Assembly: GCA_001414485.1 (NCBI GenBank) | Contig: LLEY01000024.1 | Span: 124,001 to 188,000, forward strand | Length of the DNA: 64,000 nucleotides | Source of the DNA: Calycina herbarum | Lineage: Eukaryota > Ascomycota > Leotiomycetes > Helotiales > Pezizellaceae | Direction: 5' to 3' | Shown: piece by piece, positions 9,334-21,964 of the stretch | How positions within the stretch are numbered: position 1 is the first letter of the stretch | How the letters are laid out: each line of letters opens with the position of its first letter | Notes under the pieces: generated by a model | Told to the model about the DNA's origin: nothing | Database searches by the model: none | What the model saw: the letters and a program-made list of their open reading frames with translations, nothing else | Translations under genes and position numbers: made by a program

Positions 9334-12300
9334 TTACCCCCCCTTTTAGAAAAAGCTTATCTACAAGCTTTATATTACGACTAAATCGTTCGTTAGATAA
9401 TCGTAATCGTCTATTCCGTCTTCCCACGCTCGTATCTAGCTTTATAAAGCCCTTAGCAGACCAGCGCGAGCTAGATTAGTAAGGTAAAAATCGTATAATT
9501 TGTATAGGTAATACTTAAAATTCAAGGCTAGATACTACTATAGATTAGGGTTATAGCCTAACTATTAAACCCTATATTAGAGCTTTCTACGAACTGCTTT
9601 TATAGTTAAGACTTCTTCTACTTCCTACTCTTCCTAATCTATAACCTATATTAGCAGAGGTAGTTCGTTTACCTATCTAGGTAATAGATCTATAGCAGCT
9701 TTACAGAGCAGTGACGGGTAGAATACAGAGTGTATATAGAAGTGGTCTAATAGTTCGAGCTAGAAAGAGTGTCCTTTGTAGGCTGTAATCTAAAACAGAC
9801 CCTCGTTTTATCTATCTAGCTTATAGCTCGGCTAGTCTATCTTCTAATTACGAGTCGATACCTAAACAAAGTCGTCTACGTCAAAGTCTACCGCTCTTCG
9901 AATCCGGTTCGTAGACCTTATATAGCAGTCTTATACTTTACTAACTAATTCCTTTACCATAGTCTAAGTATTATATATTCTCTATATAAGTGCCTCTACA
10001 TCGGTCTAGTTAAGCTATTCGTAGACTGTTATAGATTTATCTAGACAGTTCTAATCGAAGAACATAGTAGCTACGTATCTATTAATTACTTTAAAAGGCG
10101 AGAGCCTACCTAGACTCTCGTATAGAAGCGTAAGCTGAGCGTAGTCTAGAATAGAGACAAGTTCGCTCCAGTTATTCTAATAGTAACTAACAAAAGGCTA
10201 TAGGCGTTAATTAATCTATTAGTTTATAATTTCAGTTTATCTATTAGTTTATAAGTAGAAAGTAGTAAATAGCTTAAGCTTTATACTAAGGATTCCGTAG
10301 AATTTAAACTAGAAAGAAGAAATAAACTATAGTCTACAGTCTAAAACAATGCTTTATAGATAGCTATAGGTTTAATAGATTTATATAATATATATTTAAG
10401 CTATATCTTAGGCTATAACTGTCTTTAGATAGAGGATCGAGACCGATTACTTAGTTAAGCGATCTATAACTACCTATAAGGTATCGTAACCTTGTTTATT
10501 AGCAGGGAAAGACTTATAGTCTATAGTAATATACTACTAGGGACGTTCTAGAACTGATAACAGGTATAAAAACCTAGGTTTACAGTTATAAGGAACCGTA
10601 GTATATCGACAGTCTCCGCAGTTACTAATATAGGTTTCTACGGACGTCTGTAAACCTTTCCACCAGTATCTACGGGCGAGGATAGCTACCGTCTTTGTCC
10701 GTCCAGGGTAAGCTGTAGATACTTATACGTAAGCCTCACAGATTAGATCCGTCTGTAAGGTGCCTTAATCAGGAACCACGAGTCTCTTTTACTAAAGAAG
10801 TAAGCCGTTCTCTATTATCCAGTTTTAGTATCTATAAGTAGCTTTCGTTCGGTCGTCTTCTAAGTCTAAAGAGTTACAGTTAGTAGTAAGTAACTAGTCG
10901 ACAAGGTTAAGCAAGGGTTCTAAGGTAACTAGGGCTAATATTATAAGAGGTTCTAATCAAGTAGTAATATATAGATCTAACTAATTAGACGTAAACAAGG
11001 TTTATTATCTTATAGACGCTTTTAGGTCGTTCTACAGGTTAACGTCTTAGTCTTAGCATATTAGCGTGTCTGTTTTCTCGTTCTACTTACTAGATCGAAA
11101 TATAATTATAAAATAGAACTCTAATAGAAACTCTGCCTATCTCACTTACTACTAGTTCAAGGTTTTAAAGGTTATAAAGTACTCTAAAGCCTTGTAATCG
11201 GTGAAGACCTTAATCTAGGAGCTAGTCTAAGTAAGATCCGCTTACTATTGTCTAAAAGAGCGTATAATAGCTAACATCTCCTTATCGTAGATTTAGTAGT
11301 TTAGCTCGACGGGGTTCATCGTCTTCGAGAAGTAGCCTACAGGTCTCTACAGTTCAGTTTCAGATATACGTTATAATATTATAGCTATAACCACTCTATC
11401 AGAAGCGTTAGTCTTAACCATAGTCTCTAAATTAGCTATAAAGTAGTATAAGAGAGAGGCGGTAACTAAGACTTCTTTTAATATATCAAAAGCCTTCTTA
11501 TATTCTAAGTCGAACTTAAACAGTACTTCCTTATTTGTAAGATAGTTTAACAGATAAGTAATCTGTCTATAATCTTAAATAAAACGTTAGTAGAAGTTAT
11601 AAAAACCTAGGAAGGACTAGATACCCTTAACAGTACTAGGATATTTCTAGGAAACGATTACTAAGATCTTCTCTAGGTCGACTTCGATTCCGTCTATAGA
11701 GATAATAAAACTAAGGTACTTTATACGAGTAACGTAGAACTCTGTCTTCTTAATATCCACTTATAGCCTAGCTTTACAGAGCCGTTCTAAGACCTTATAG
11801 ACGTGTTCAACGTATTCGAGCTTATTATTAGAGTATATAAGAATGTTATTAAAGTAAGCTGTATAAAAGTCATCGAGATATTCTATAAGAACGCTATTTA
11901 TATACCTCTGATACGTAGTAGGACCGTTGGTTAAGCTAAAAGGCAACACCTTATATTTAAACGTGTTATAACAGGTCCGAAAGGTTGTAAGTTCTTCTAA
12001 CTCTAGTTCTATACGTATATAGTTAAAAGCTTAACAAATGTCAAGCTTTATAAGGATTTTAGCACTAGTAATTCGTATAAGAGTTTCGTCGATTAGTAGA
12101 AGAGAGTGCTAGTCCTTATAAGTAAGGTTATTAAGTTTCCAGTAGTCGATATAGAGCTGTAAGCTTCTGTTAGACTTCTTTACGAACAGTACTAGAGAGG
12201 CGAAAGAGGCGTAGCTAGGAATAATAAACCCTTTATCGAGGTTATCGAGGATATACTGCTTTATAGCTAGAAGTTCCTTAGTCGTCATCCTATATAACAG

Positions 12301-14908
12301 GCTATACGATAGAGTATTCGGACCTATAAGTTCGATCTAGTAGTCGACTTAGTTTTATAGTAGAGGAAGCTCGTCTAAAGCTCTCTTTAAAAAGACATCC
12401 TTAAAGTCCGTGTATTCCTAGCAAACGTTCTATTCTACTAGTTGTTCGTCTAAAGCGTAATCTACTAAAGAGAGCTCTATACGTAACCTGTCTATAAGAG
12501 CATAGTCGATCTCTTATAAGCTAGTAGAGAAGACTTCGTTATCGCGCTTTTAAAGGTTAAGTTTAAAAGCAGTAGCTCTAATATAATAGATATTAATAGC
12601 GAAGTCTTCTATAGGTTTACAGATGTCCGTAAGCGAGCTTACAGCTGCTTTACAGTCTATAACTAAACGTTTTCCTAAGAAGGATCGACAACGTTGTTAA
12701 CGGTTAGGAATAAGGACCTATATTCTATTCTAGACAGAGACGAGGTCTTACTAAAAGCTTTCGTCTAGAATTTCCTCGAAAGTAACTAGTAGCAGGGTTT
12801 AGCGCTAGCTTCGAGGTAGTATCGAATAAATTAATATAGGTTCCTCTATAACATTCTAGCAGAGGTCGCGGTTCTCTATATCCTCTTAAGCTTAGAGGTC
12901 TAGTAGGGAGATAGTTATCGATTCCCTAGTAATAGGTACTAAGTAATCAAATCGACAAACCGAGGGAAGGGATTCTAGCTACTTAATCTTACAGCTACGG
13001 ACTACTAACTTTACGTTTACGTCTATAAGCTATTAACAGCCGATAATAATATCGTGTCCACTGATATTAGTAATTAGGAAGGGCGTATTAGTAAACTATC
13101 GTTTATTAATACTTAGCGTTAAGTAAATAACACAAGTAATCGCTAGTCCTTTATATCTATTAAACCCTATAATTAATATTACATATAACAGCTTTTCCGT
13201 AGCCTATCTATAATATTAACTTAACTAGTTAGCTAAAGCTATGTTAATAAATAGCTATCTATTCGCTTTAGTATTAATAAGTCTAGTAGTATTAAAAGCA
13301 TATCTATTCTTAATTAAAGTATATATAGTTATAAAAGCCTTTCCGCCTATTATACGACTTAGATTAAGAGGTTAAGATCTAAGTTTGTTTTACTCTAAAG
13401 AGAAGACTTACTTCAGAGCTGTTCTTTTCCCAAGTCCTTATAAACAAGTTCCTCGTCAGCCGATTCTTCTTCAGACGCTTATAGTCCGTAGGAGTCCGTA
13501 AGCGAGTTTTCAGCGTCTTCTAATAGCTTAATAGCTATAGAGGGTTTTTAAGGAAGAGGGCATTTACTAGCGTAGTGCCCAGGTTCATCGTAATTATAAC
13601 AGATAACGTCTACTATATCCCAGACAGGAGTCGTACTCTTATAAGTAGGCAAAGGAGTCTTATAGTCCGTAACTAGAGAGTAACAGACCGGGCTTTAGGT
13701 TAGCGGATAACTAATAGCAGCACGTAGAGCCGGAAGTTAGTAAGTTAATCTATAGCTGGCAGGGAAACCTCTTATAAGTAGGCGGCGGTTATAGCAAGCT
13801 ATAAGGCGTTTCTTAATAGTTACCCCGTCTTAATAGACAGAGTAACAGCGGTTATATAACTAGTTAAAGGTTGCTAAGGTGATTCGGACTAGCGAGATAC
13901 TTACTTAAAGAGCTGGTATAAGCTTCTAGTATAAATCTTCGGACCACTTACTTAACGGGATATAAGCCTTAGTCGTAAGGCTTAAGAAGGTTGCTTTAAA
14001 CATAGTAAAAGTCTCGTCCTCTTATATTAAGAGTTTATAAAAGACCTTACAAGCCTCTACAGCTTCGTTACTATCTACGAACAAGGTATCTAGATATACA
14101 AGCATATCTATAACGTCTATAAATAAGGTAGAGGAACTGAAATCCATCTATGGTTCTAGGTACTCTTATACTACGTCGGAAGTAGCTATAAAGACGAAGG
14201 TAAGTTTATCTTATTCGTCCTCGAAGAGGTTCTTTCTTATTTTACTAGCTAAGATAATCCGCCAGGCCTTATATAATAAGAAGATGCCGTCCTTAAGTTT
14301 CTCGCTATCTTAGAACTTATAAGTAGAATTATTAGAACTAAATCGGGAACAGGAGGAGTCGGTAGTAACCTCTTAGAGGGCTTATATATACTCGTAGCTT
14401 AGGAGAGGGTTGTTAGAGTGGTTTATAGACAACGGGGTTTGGTAGAGTTACGTATATAAAGAGAGGATTTTAGCTTATAAACGAACGTTTTCGTCTATAG
14501 GAGACTCGCTTATCGTAGGGAAGGCAGGCGAGGGAGGGGCGACTTCAGAGGTGTTATCCGGTTATTAAGGCTCGGTTTAAGATAAGCTAGTAGGTATCTT
14601 CCCTTTTCTACTACGACTACTTCGAGTATCGGCTATTATATTATCGGAAAGGAAGGAGGAGAAGGTAGGGAGAGGTTATAAAAAAAGGTTATATAGGCTG
14701 TTACAGGCATGTCTTTTAAGGAGATGAGTTGTTATAGATGTAGAGATGCTTAAGGGATCCGTTTATAGGAAGAGGGGCCGTTATAGGCGGAGGAGGAGGG
14801 TCGTAATCATACTGTTATAAGTATAAGATCTTCTAGCTATTACGAGCGTAGAATCCAGTCGATATTATAATCCTTTGTAGAGAGTAAAAAGAGTTAAGCT
14901 TTAAATAA

Positions 14909-15140
14909 TGTTATAATCTATATCTAAAGGTAAAGGTATAAGAGTATATATATATATATTCGAGAATTTAAAGCTACAGTTCTAAGAACGAGGGAATGTA
15001 GAATATATACTCTACGAAAAAGAGGTATTCCTACTAACTGTAAAGAGCTTTTAATCTCGTTATAAATCCGTCCAAGCGTTGCGGCTCTGACGGTCACGTG
15101 TAGGACCGAGAATCACGTGTTACGGACCAGCGCCGTAACA
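14909..15140 (-). repeat. 5' LTR of Gypsy D
   Basis: 232 bp, ending GCGCCGTAACA at 15140 next to TSD TAATT. Less mutated than the 9102-9333 copy. Confidence 0.93.
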
Positions 15141-15307
15141 TAATTCTTATACTTATTAGATAGAAATATTAGATATAGAAGATAGCGAAAGTTCTAAAGA
15201 ATACTAGATAGCTTCTATAGTAATAATAACTTTATATAATATTAAGTATTTTATATTATAATAACACTAGGTTGAAAAAGTAGGCAACTCGCTTATGAAA
15301 CACGTTA

Positions 15308-16919
15308 TTACTATAATTATTCTTATAATTATTTAATTAAGTTTCTCTAATAGTTTATTTTTTAACTTTCTATTTTTAATCTTCTAAATACTAATCTATA
15401 AGACTATTCTTAACTACTATATATTTCTATAAATAGATTTATTAGATAGGTTTTTAATAAGTATTTTTAGTATTACTCTAATCTTAAATAGTTTTTCTTT
15501 TAAGTCTTAAAAAGTAATATTAAAAGTAGTAGTTTAATAAATCTTTAAAATTTATTAGAAATTATAAGATTAAGTCTTATTTAGTTATATATAAGAAGAA
15601 TTAAATAAGGTCTAATATTATTAAAGAAAAGAGATTAAATTTAAGTTTTTAAAGAAGGACTCGGAGAGGTTCTTAGATTCGTTATTATTACCGCGAAGGC
15701 CTTCGGTAAGGAGGGTAAGATTACTCTTTCGTCGGTTTTCGCGGGAGGATGTAATGTACTCGACGATTCGTTTTTAGAGAGAGAGGGTAAGCTTTCGAGA
15801 GTGATTGTAGAACTTCTTACAAGTTAAGAGAGGGGTGTCTAGAACGAGGTCTATTCTAACAGTTAACAAGCTCTTATAAAGGCCCTCCACGCGTTCCACC
15901 ACTCCGAGTCCGCTGCCCACTCTCTTTTACTCTTTGGCGTATATCCTAGACTACTCTAGCAGTAACTAGGACGTTGGGGAGGGTCGGGTTCGTCTATAGA
16001 CACGCTTCTGTAACGGCACGAAACAGACAATACTATGAAAGAGGCATATGGAAGTGCGTTCCATAGAATAACATGTTTGGATACTAGGCTCTAAACACGA
16101 AGGAAAAGACCAAATTGGTCTTCCTAGTAGAGAGAGTAAGAGCATCTATATACAAGAGGTCGGACAATAACAAAGTCCGAAACCTATCCGGCACGTAACC
16201 TCGGCAATTCCGATGGCTGGCTATCACAGCTTCTTATACAGAGTCCTATATTCCTAAAGATGAGACAATTCTCTACGAGTTGTCCTGTATTCTAGGGTCC
16301 TGCCCTTAGATCTTCGAGGTTTTGTAGGCATAATAATGTGTGGTGGTTTAATAATTAATAATTAAGGAATGTAAACAAAAGATGGTGTTGAAACCGACAG
16401 CGCTCGGTCCCCCTCGTGGCACTCAGTACATACCTGCCCTGTATTCTCTCGAAGCTTTGGTTCTTGTCACCTGGTCTCTTATAAGCACTTTCGAGAACCA
16501 ACCTATCACTGAACTCGTAGAAAATGATTTTAAACCTCATCTCTATTCTCGCGTCTCTCGGTAAATTGTGAAGGTAGCATCTCGAAAAGTCTGGTTTATC
16601 GTCGTTGTCATCCATGCTTTGTATCCCATTCACAGTCTCTGTCCAGGTCTGCATTTTCGATCTCGATGCAAGCCATTCCACGCCCTTTACTCATTAGGTG
16701 TATGTGTTCCATGGTAGAGGTGAGTGTTGTTAGATATTCTTGCGGGAAAGAGCGACATGCCGTTGTTCAAGCTGGATTCCTGCTGCTGCAGCCTTTGTAT
16801 ACGAGAACAGAGGAGCTTGATGACTAACAATCCCGAGGTAATTCGATCGCTGTTCACATGTTCACGAAACACGACTTTTCCCACCATCCCTCCCATCTCA
16901 AAGAACATCACAATCGCAG
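15308..16919. other. AT-rich relic grading into unassigned normal-GC sequence
   Basis: 15308-15650 is AT-rich, starts with remains of the GATTATTC array and has no recognisable coding content. From about 15650 to 16900 composition is near normal. I see no supported gene: a 108-codon minus frame (16355-16681) has no family resemblance. A palindrome ACCAAATTGGT lies near 16110. The last part should hold the promoter of the FunK1 gene. Confidence 0.5.
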
Positions 16920-19321
16920 ATGGAGCTTGTCACCATGACGGATCAGGCCCAGTCAGAGATCCTTGAGCATAATCCTATTGGGAAAGGTCTTGATGCCTTT
17001 TGCGCCGCTTTCAATTCAATTTGTGAAGACAGAACTATTTCCTGCACTCCGGACGCGCTCCGTCAGCTTGCTCAAGAAGGTAAGATAGTCTGGCGTCGGT
17101 TTAAGTACCTCCTGTCTAACTCATATAGAGATATCCAGACTCTTACTATCGGTCTCCTCTCTGCTCTACTACATCTCCCTGCGATTCGTCTCCTACAGTC
17201 AAAGACAAGTCATGGCACCCTTCAAACCGATCTCGTGAGACTCATTTCCGCCGTCACCTCCGACAACTTCTACTTCGACCGTACTACACCTCTCTTGACT
17301 GCGGCCCTCACCGACAATCAGGACGATGCACTTATCTGGTATCACGTCTACAACGCCGTCACCGAATCCACCCCACCTCCCCAATCCTTACCATCTTCCT
17401 TCCCACAAATCCCATTGATGCGCAACACGAGCAGCTTCGCGAATTCGTCTGAACATCGCAAGTACGTGGATGCTGTGCTAAAGGAGGAGCTCGGCCATAT
17501 ATACGTCGGGCTCTGGAACTTCCACGAGACATTTCTCGGTGGCGTGGCAGATCTTCCAACGGGCATCCAAGGCCGTTTTCAAGAAGTGTAGAGAAGGCAG
17601 AAATCCACTCTTTCACAAAGGATGGAGTGGATGGCCGGAAAAAGCGAATCAGGATGATGTCTTGGACTGGTTTGCGGACTTGTGTGGGCAACTGGCGGAG
17701 TTTGCGGGGGATCACGGGCCAAAGGCGACTAGAAGGCCACTGGCACAGGCCAACAAGCCGGTTGAAGGTTCCACGGCGGAGCGCAAGCTGGACATTGGCT
17801 TCGTCAGCAACTCTCAAGCTGGGAAAGACTCTCGATGCCACTGGTCGCAGATCCTTGTACCCGGAGAACTGAAGAGCAACCCGTCTGCCGACACAGCTTC
17901 GCAGACATGGCTTGACCTTGGGAGATATGCAAGAGAGGTGCTCGCTGCTCAAGACACTCGTCGCTTCGTTTTGGGCTTTACCATCTGCGGATCTCTTATG
18001 AGGATATGGGAGTTTGACCGGCTTGGGGGGATCGCATCTAAACAATTCGACATCAACGAAGATGGCCTGCAGTTTGTGTCTACAATCCTCGCGTTTCTCT
18101 GGACGAATGAGGAACAACTTGGGTTCGATCCCACAGTTATCACAGAAAATGGCCAGCGGTTTATTGAGATTCAACGGAATGGTCTTACGGAGCGGCTCAT
18201 CATCGACGGGTTGATAATGCGGGCGAGTTGCATATCCGGCCGGGCAACGACTTGCTGGAAGGCACATCGCGAGGGAGACCCGCAGACACTGCTTGTTATC
18301 AAGGACTCCTGGCAGTACACAGAGCGTGAGGAAGGAGAGCTGCTCCGAGAGGCGACTGAAAAGGGTGTTGTCAACGTGGCCCGATACTATCACTATGAGA
18401 CTGTCAGGGTCCTCGGTACGGATGACGACGTTCGAAGCAATGTTCGGAAGGGACTGGATATCATGAAGGCGGAAAACTACCGGCCGCGACGTTCGATGAT
18501 ATCCTCAAGCACGAGTATAGCTGGTGCACGGACAGTTCGCACCGCTGGCTTGAAGCGGTTATCTAGTCAGACTGGCGCACCTTTGCCGCCTAGCAAGCGA
18601 TCCTGTCCGACATCTCCGACGAAGGCTGGCAGCAATGCTCTACCAAATCGAGTGCATCGGCGTGTCATCGTTCGTGATTATGGGAGGCCCATCTACAAGG
18701 CTAGCTCCCCAGCAGCTCTACTTGCCGCGCTGGAGGGCTGCATTGAAGGGCACGAGTCCTTGCGTAAGGCCGGCTTCCTTCACAGAGACATCTTAACCAA
18801 CAACCTCATGATGAATGAAGACAAAGAGAACCCTTCCTGGCCTTCTTTCTTGATCGACCTCGACCTTGCGATCAAAGAAACACGGAGGGAGGCTTCCGGT
18901 GCCAAAGGCAGGACTGGCACGAGGGCTTTCATGGCCATCGGGGCCCTCCTTGGCGAGCAGCATTCATTTATGCATGACCTCGAGTCGATGTTCTGGGTGC
19001 TTTTCTGGATCTGCATTCAATATGATGGACCAAATCAGGGAAGGGTTGTTCTACAATTCGACAAGTGGAACTACCTGGACATGAAAGAGTTGGCCATACT
19101 GAAATTAGGCACTGTGACGAATGAGGCAATTTTCATGAAGATCGTCACTGATACCTTCACTTCTTATTTCGAGCCGCTTATTCCATGAGTGAACAAGCTG
19201 CGGAAAATTGTCTTCCCGAGAGGCGGGCAGCACGAACAGGAAGACGAAAGGCTCTACCCTCGAATGAAAGGGATTCTCCGGGAGGCATGCGAGGACTTGA
19301 CTAGATAGACAAGCGTGATAG
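16920..19321 (+). pseudogene. FunK1 fungal-type protein kinase with one frameshift and one nonsense codon
   Basis: Homologue of the large fungal FunK1 kinase family (Pkinase_fungal), which is multicopy in many fungi. The N-terminal half (16920 to about 17560) includes HETFLGGVADL. The rest (about 17556-19188) has the family segments GELKSNPSADTASQTWLDLG and FVLGFTICGSLMRIWEFDRL. Kinase motifs are LVIKDSW (ATP Lys), LHRDILTNNLMM (catalytic loop), FLIDLDLA (DFG replaced by DLD) and GTRAFMA. Two lesions are visible. One extra C near 17558 shifts the frame between GGVADL and RASKAVFKKC. A TGA at 19186-19188 stands where the family has Trp, after which VNKLRKIVFPRGG..EDERLYPRMK continues in frame to a TAG near 19308. 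A spliceable intron (GTAAGA..ATAG, about 17082-17129) is also possible. Confidence 0.88.
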
Positions 19322-19529
19322 AAGGTATACTAAGTCCCTCCAAAAATCAAGTTCTTCATTTATTTTAGCCTTTCACATCGGAATGTCAAATGTCAAACGT
19401 CCCTCACCCACTCACTCACTCACTCAGCCAGCAGAGTTGAAATAATAAGGACTTTGACCGCCAGGCATGATGAAATAGCCCTCTTCCTCTTGCGAGCAGC
19501 CTCCTCAGTTTCCATTGTCGAGGAAGTTG

Positions 19530-19645
19530 ATGGAGTTTAACTGGCTTAGGGGGATCATCGTATCTAAACAATTCGATATTAACGAAGATAGCCTACAGTT
19601 TGTATCTATAATCCTCGCGTTTCTCTAGATAAATGAGGAATAAGA
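19530..19645 (+). pseudogene. RIP-mutated fragment of a FunK1 gene
   Basis: About 115 bp that align to 18008-18122 of the neighbouring kinase gene. Nearly all differences are C to T or G to A (for example GACATC to GATATT, TGGACG to TAGATA, GTGTCT to GTATCT), plus a 3-bp gain. It creates TAG and TAA. This is a short, isolated, RIP-scarred copy. Confidence 0.88.
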
Positions 19646-19774
19646 TTTACTAATTAAGCTGGCAACGCTATTCCAGGTTTCCAACCAACCGACCAACCCG
19701 AGTCAAACCCAGATCGAAACCCTGATGCGAAGCCCTGATGCAAAGGAGGAGAACAAAGAAAAATCCAGCCATGT

Positions 19775-19920
19775 GGTGCAAGTGCAGGGATGCCATGTGG
19801 TGCAGGGATGCAGGGGTGCCACGTGGTGCTGCTGATGCTGATGCAGGTGCAGGTGCAGGGGATGCAGGGCTGCCACGTGGTACTAATGCAGGTGCAGGTG
19901 CAGGTGCAGGGGTGTGGACT
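19775..19920. repeat. TGCAGG minisatellite
   Basis: Tandem and nested units of TGCAGG with larger GATGCAGGGNTGCCACGTGGT repeats. Open frames across it on both strands are repeat translations, not genes. Confidence 0.85.
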
Positions 19921-20433
19921 GGTAGGGGGAGCTTCAGAGGTGAGTTTTGCCATGATTTATTCACCTTCCTTTGGTGTTGTGTGCGAGGCTGAATAAATAA
20001 AACAGGGAGGTTGGTTTTTGCCGAGAAAAATTCGAGACTTGAGACACCTTTCAAGGGTGAATCATCCCGCCGCCCTGATACAAAGGAGTAGAACAAAGAA
20101 AAAATTATGCGCCATAACCCATAACCTCGAAATAATTTCTTTTGTGAACAAAAGAACGAGTTCAGCATCGCGAACAACCAACGCAACCAACAAACACTCC
20201 ATCGGAATCGACACTCATCCCAATCGACACTCAACACTCAACAACTCATCGCAACGCAACCAACCAACCAACAACTCATCGCAACCAAGAAGCAAGAAGC
20301 ATCGCAACCAACCAAGTCAAATCAGCACGGCAACCAAAAAAAAAAAAAATTACGATTACGACTTCGACTTCGGCGAAACGACAAAACAAACTCTGCACCT
20401 GACGCGACAACAACGCAACCACCACTGCAAGCG

Positions 20434-21831
20434 ATGGAAATGGAAATGGGAATGGCGGACGAGCTTCAGCTTCAAATGGCGGACGAGCTAAGAATGGCGG
20501 TTCCAGAAGCAGACCAGATGCAATTCGCGCAACTCTGGGCTCTGCACACCCAACTCCTCGAACGAGGCAAAGTTACCTTCTTCCTCACCGAAGGCATGGT
20601 ATCCGCGATGGAGGATGGGGGCAAGAGTGGTGGTGTGCGACCCGCCGCCGACAAGTTATGGTGAGTTCCGAGTTCCTAACCCTCATCCTAACCCGAGTCT
20701 GTGTGGTACCCCAAATGAAATGAAATTCCATTCACAGCTTTGCTGATAAGAGAAGATCCCCTTTGCTAATAATAATCTGATCTCCCCTTATAGCGCACTC
20801 CTGAACGACGACATCTACGTCCACTTCGATCCGACGGCGCGCGCGTACCGCATCGGCCCGATCGCGGATCAGTACGACTTTTTTGCCACGGCGCGACACG
20901 TGCTGGTGTACTGCAAGGAGAGACCGCGGCTTCAACCAACAACATCAACATCAACGACCATGCCCAGCGTGATGATGGTGGGCCGGACGGAAACGAACAC
21001 GATGACGCCCCACATGACGCTCGGCCAAGCCCCACACATCCAGCAGCACATCCAGCAGCACATCCAGCGGGAGATATGGAGCGAGTTGTTTGCCACCGCT
21101 GGTAGGGAAGGCACTGGCACTGGCACTGGCACGACTGAGAAGGCTGAGAAGGCTGAGAAGGCTGGCACGAAGATTTCCAAACCCTCCAACGCCTGGATCC
21201 TCTACCGCAAGTCCAAGCACCGTGTCGTCGCGCAGGAGAACCCGGGCATGCACACCAGCGAGATTTGTAAGTTTTTTAGTTTTCACTTTTGTACCGCCGG
21301 CCTGGCGGCCGGCCAGGCCGGTTGGAGTTGAGGAGTCGTTGGCAGGTGGTGGCTTAGGCGTAGTTTTCACTTTTGTACTTTTTGTACTTTTTAGGCTGGT
21401 TTACCTGGTTACTTGGGTACTGGTGACTGGTGGCTGGTTGGTTAACTGGTTACTTGGTTACGTTTTTGGCTGATAAAGGCTAATAGAATTTAATGGAATT
21501 TGGCTAATACAATTTAGCCATTGTCATTGGGAATATGTGGAAGCAGGAGAGTGAACGGGTTAAGGGGTTTTGGCATCGGAAGGCCGACTACGAAAAGGTC
21601 ATGCACTCCATTCGATACCCCGACTACAAGACTCGCCCTCGCAAGTCCTCCGAAATCAAACGACGCACGAAGAAGATCACCGAAATACGGGTTGCGGCTC
21701 CAATTCTTTCACTGCCTACATCAACTCTTCGACCTCGAGTAAGCAACAAGATCGATACTCTCTTGTCACTTCAGTCCATTCACCAAAACGACATGGAAGC
21801 TTTCATGGCGAATATCAAGGGTGGTATGTAA
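20434..21831 (+). CDS. MAT-type HMG-box protein (MAT1-1-3 or MAT1-2-1-like)
   Basis: Three exons (20434-20660, 20794-21266, 21518-21831) give 337 residues. The HMG box spans about residues 205-285. It starts ISKPSNAWILYRKSKH, continues NPGMHTSEIS|IVIGNMW with the intron inside the Ser codon, and ends YPDYKTRPRKSSEIKRR. This intron position in a Ser codon is the hallmark of ascomycete mating-type HMG genes. The N-terminal domain (FLTEGMVSAM, NDDIYVHFDP, QYDFFATARHVLVY) resembles N-domains of MAT HMG proteins but has no MAT1-2-1 signature that I can recognise. That fits MAT1-1-3, the HMG gene of the MAT1-1 idiomorph in several leotiomycetes; this is inference. The second intron and the start of exon 3 form the left 291-bp inverted repeat. 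Role if functional: nuclear transcription factor of sexual development. Confidence 0.75.
21296..21586 (+). repeat. Left arm of a perfect 291-bp inverted repeat
   Basis: Base-for-base reverse complement of 23007-23297. It starts with a GCCGGCC-rich palindromic segment in intron 2 of the HMG gene, covers the splice acceptor, and ends inside the HMG box after KGFWHRKA. The next base differs between arms (A versus C). Confidence 0.97.
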
Positions 21832-21964
21832 GGTATATAAAGCAGGATTGTGGTTTGTGTATAAAGCAGATTAGGGATTATATATAAAGCACCCGTTTTA
21901 TTGCCTTTACTTTTACTTTTTGGGCTCCCGCTTTATATATATACAAATCCTATATAAATCCATC

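Larger units (their letters stand above)
9102..15140 (-). mobile_element. Ty3/Gypsy chromovirus copy D, full length (6,039 bp), RIP-degraded
   Basis: Two 232-bp LTRs (9102-9333 and 14909-15140) and target duplication TAATT (9097-9101 and 15141-15145). A polypurine-tract complement (CCCCCCCTTTT) lies next to the left LTR, so the element runs right to left. The longest surviving open piece (11761-11949, minus) is reverse transcriptase: LPFSLTNGPTTYQRYIN, then the active site decayed from YLDD to YFNN. The integrase/chromodomain region is near 9350-9950. All frames are full of TAG/TAA. Length equals that of copy A once copy B is removed. Confidence 0.95.
7427..15305 (+). mobile_element. Fot1/pogo transposon, RIP-inactivated, containing a Gypsy element
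   Basis: Imperfect terminal inverted repeats (ACGTGTTTTACAAGCGAG at 7427 and its complement ending 15305) and TA duplications (7425-7426 and 15306-15307). Removing the nested Gypsy (9102-15140 plus one 5-bp TSD) leaves about 1.84 kb, the usual Fot1 size. The plus strand from about 7690 to 9100 reads as a pogo transposase when TAG/TAA are taken as mutated Gln/Trp. There is a CENP-B-type DNA-binding part, a YNFNKS segment at the first catalytic Asp, and INSYKSY at the second. The C-terminus after the Gypsy insertion (RYN|SYTYQIEI) continues in frame from 15141. Confidence 0.9.
19189..20433. other. Intergenic: FunK1 3' end, RIP-mutated duplicate, minisatellite, MAT gene promoter
   Basis: After the FunK1 tail (to about 19310) this holds the features at 19530-19645 and 19775-19920. 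A roughly 35-bp direct duplication containing GAACAAAGAAAAA is seen near 19730-19765 and 20074-20110. Next is an A/C-rich tract with CAACCAACC repeats (20160-20340), which I take as the 5' region of the HMG gene. Confidence 0.55.

Noticed and set aside
16355..16681. 108-codon minus ORF
   Set aside because: No recognisable family, no splice-extended frame, and a competing plus-strand frame. Not enough to call a gene.
19668..20237. 189-codon minus-strand ORF upstream of the HMG gene
   Set aside because: It runs antisense through the TGCAGG minisatellite (PAPAPA-type translation) and an A/C-rich tract. No domain, and it overlaps the probable leader of the HMG gene.
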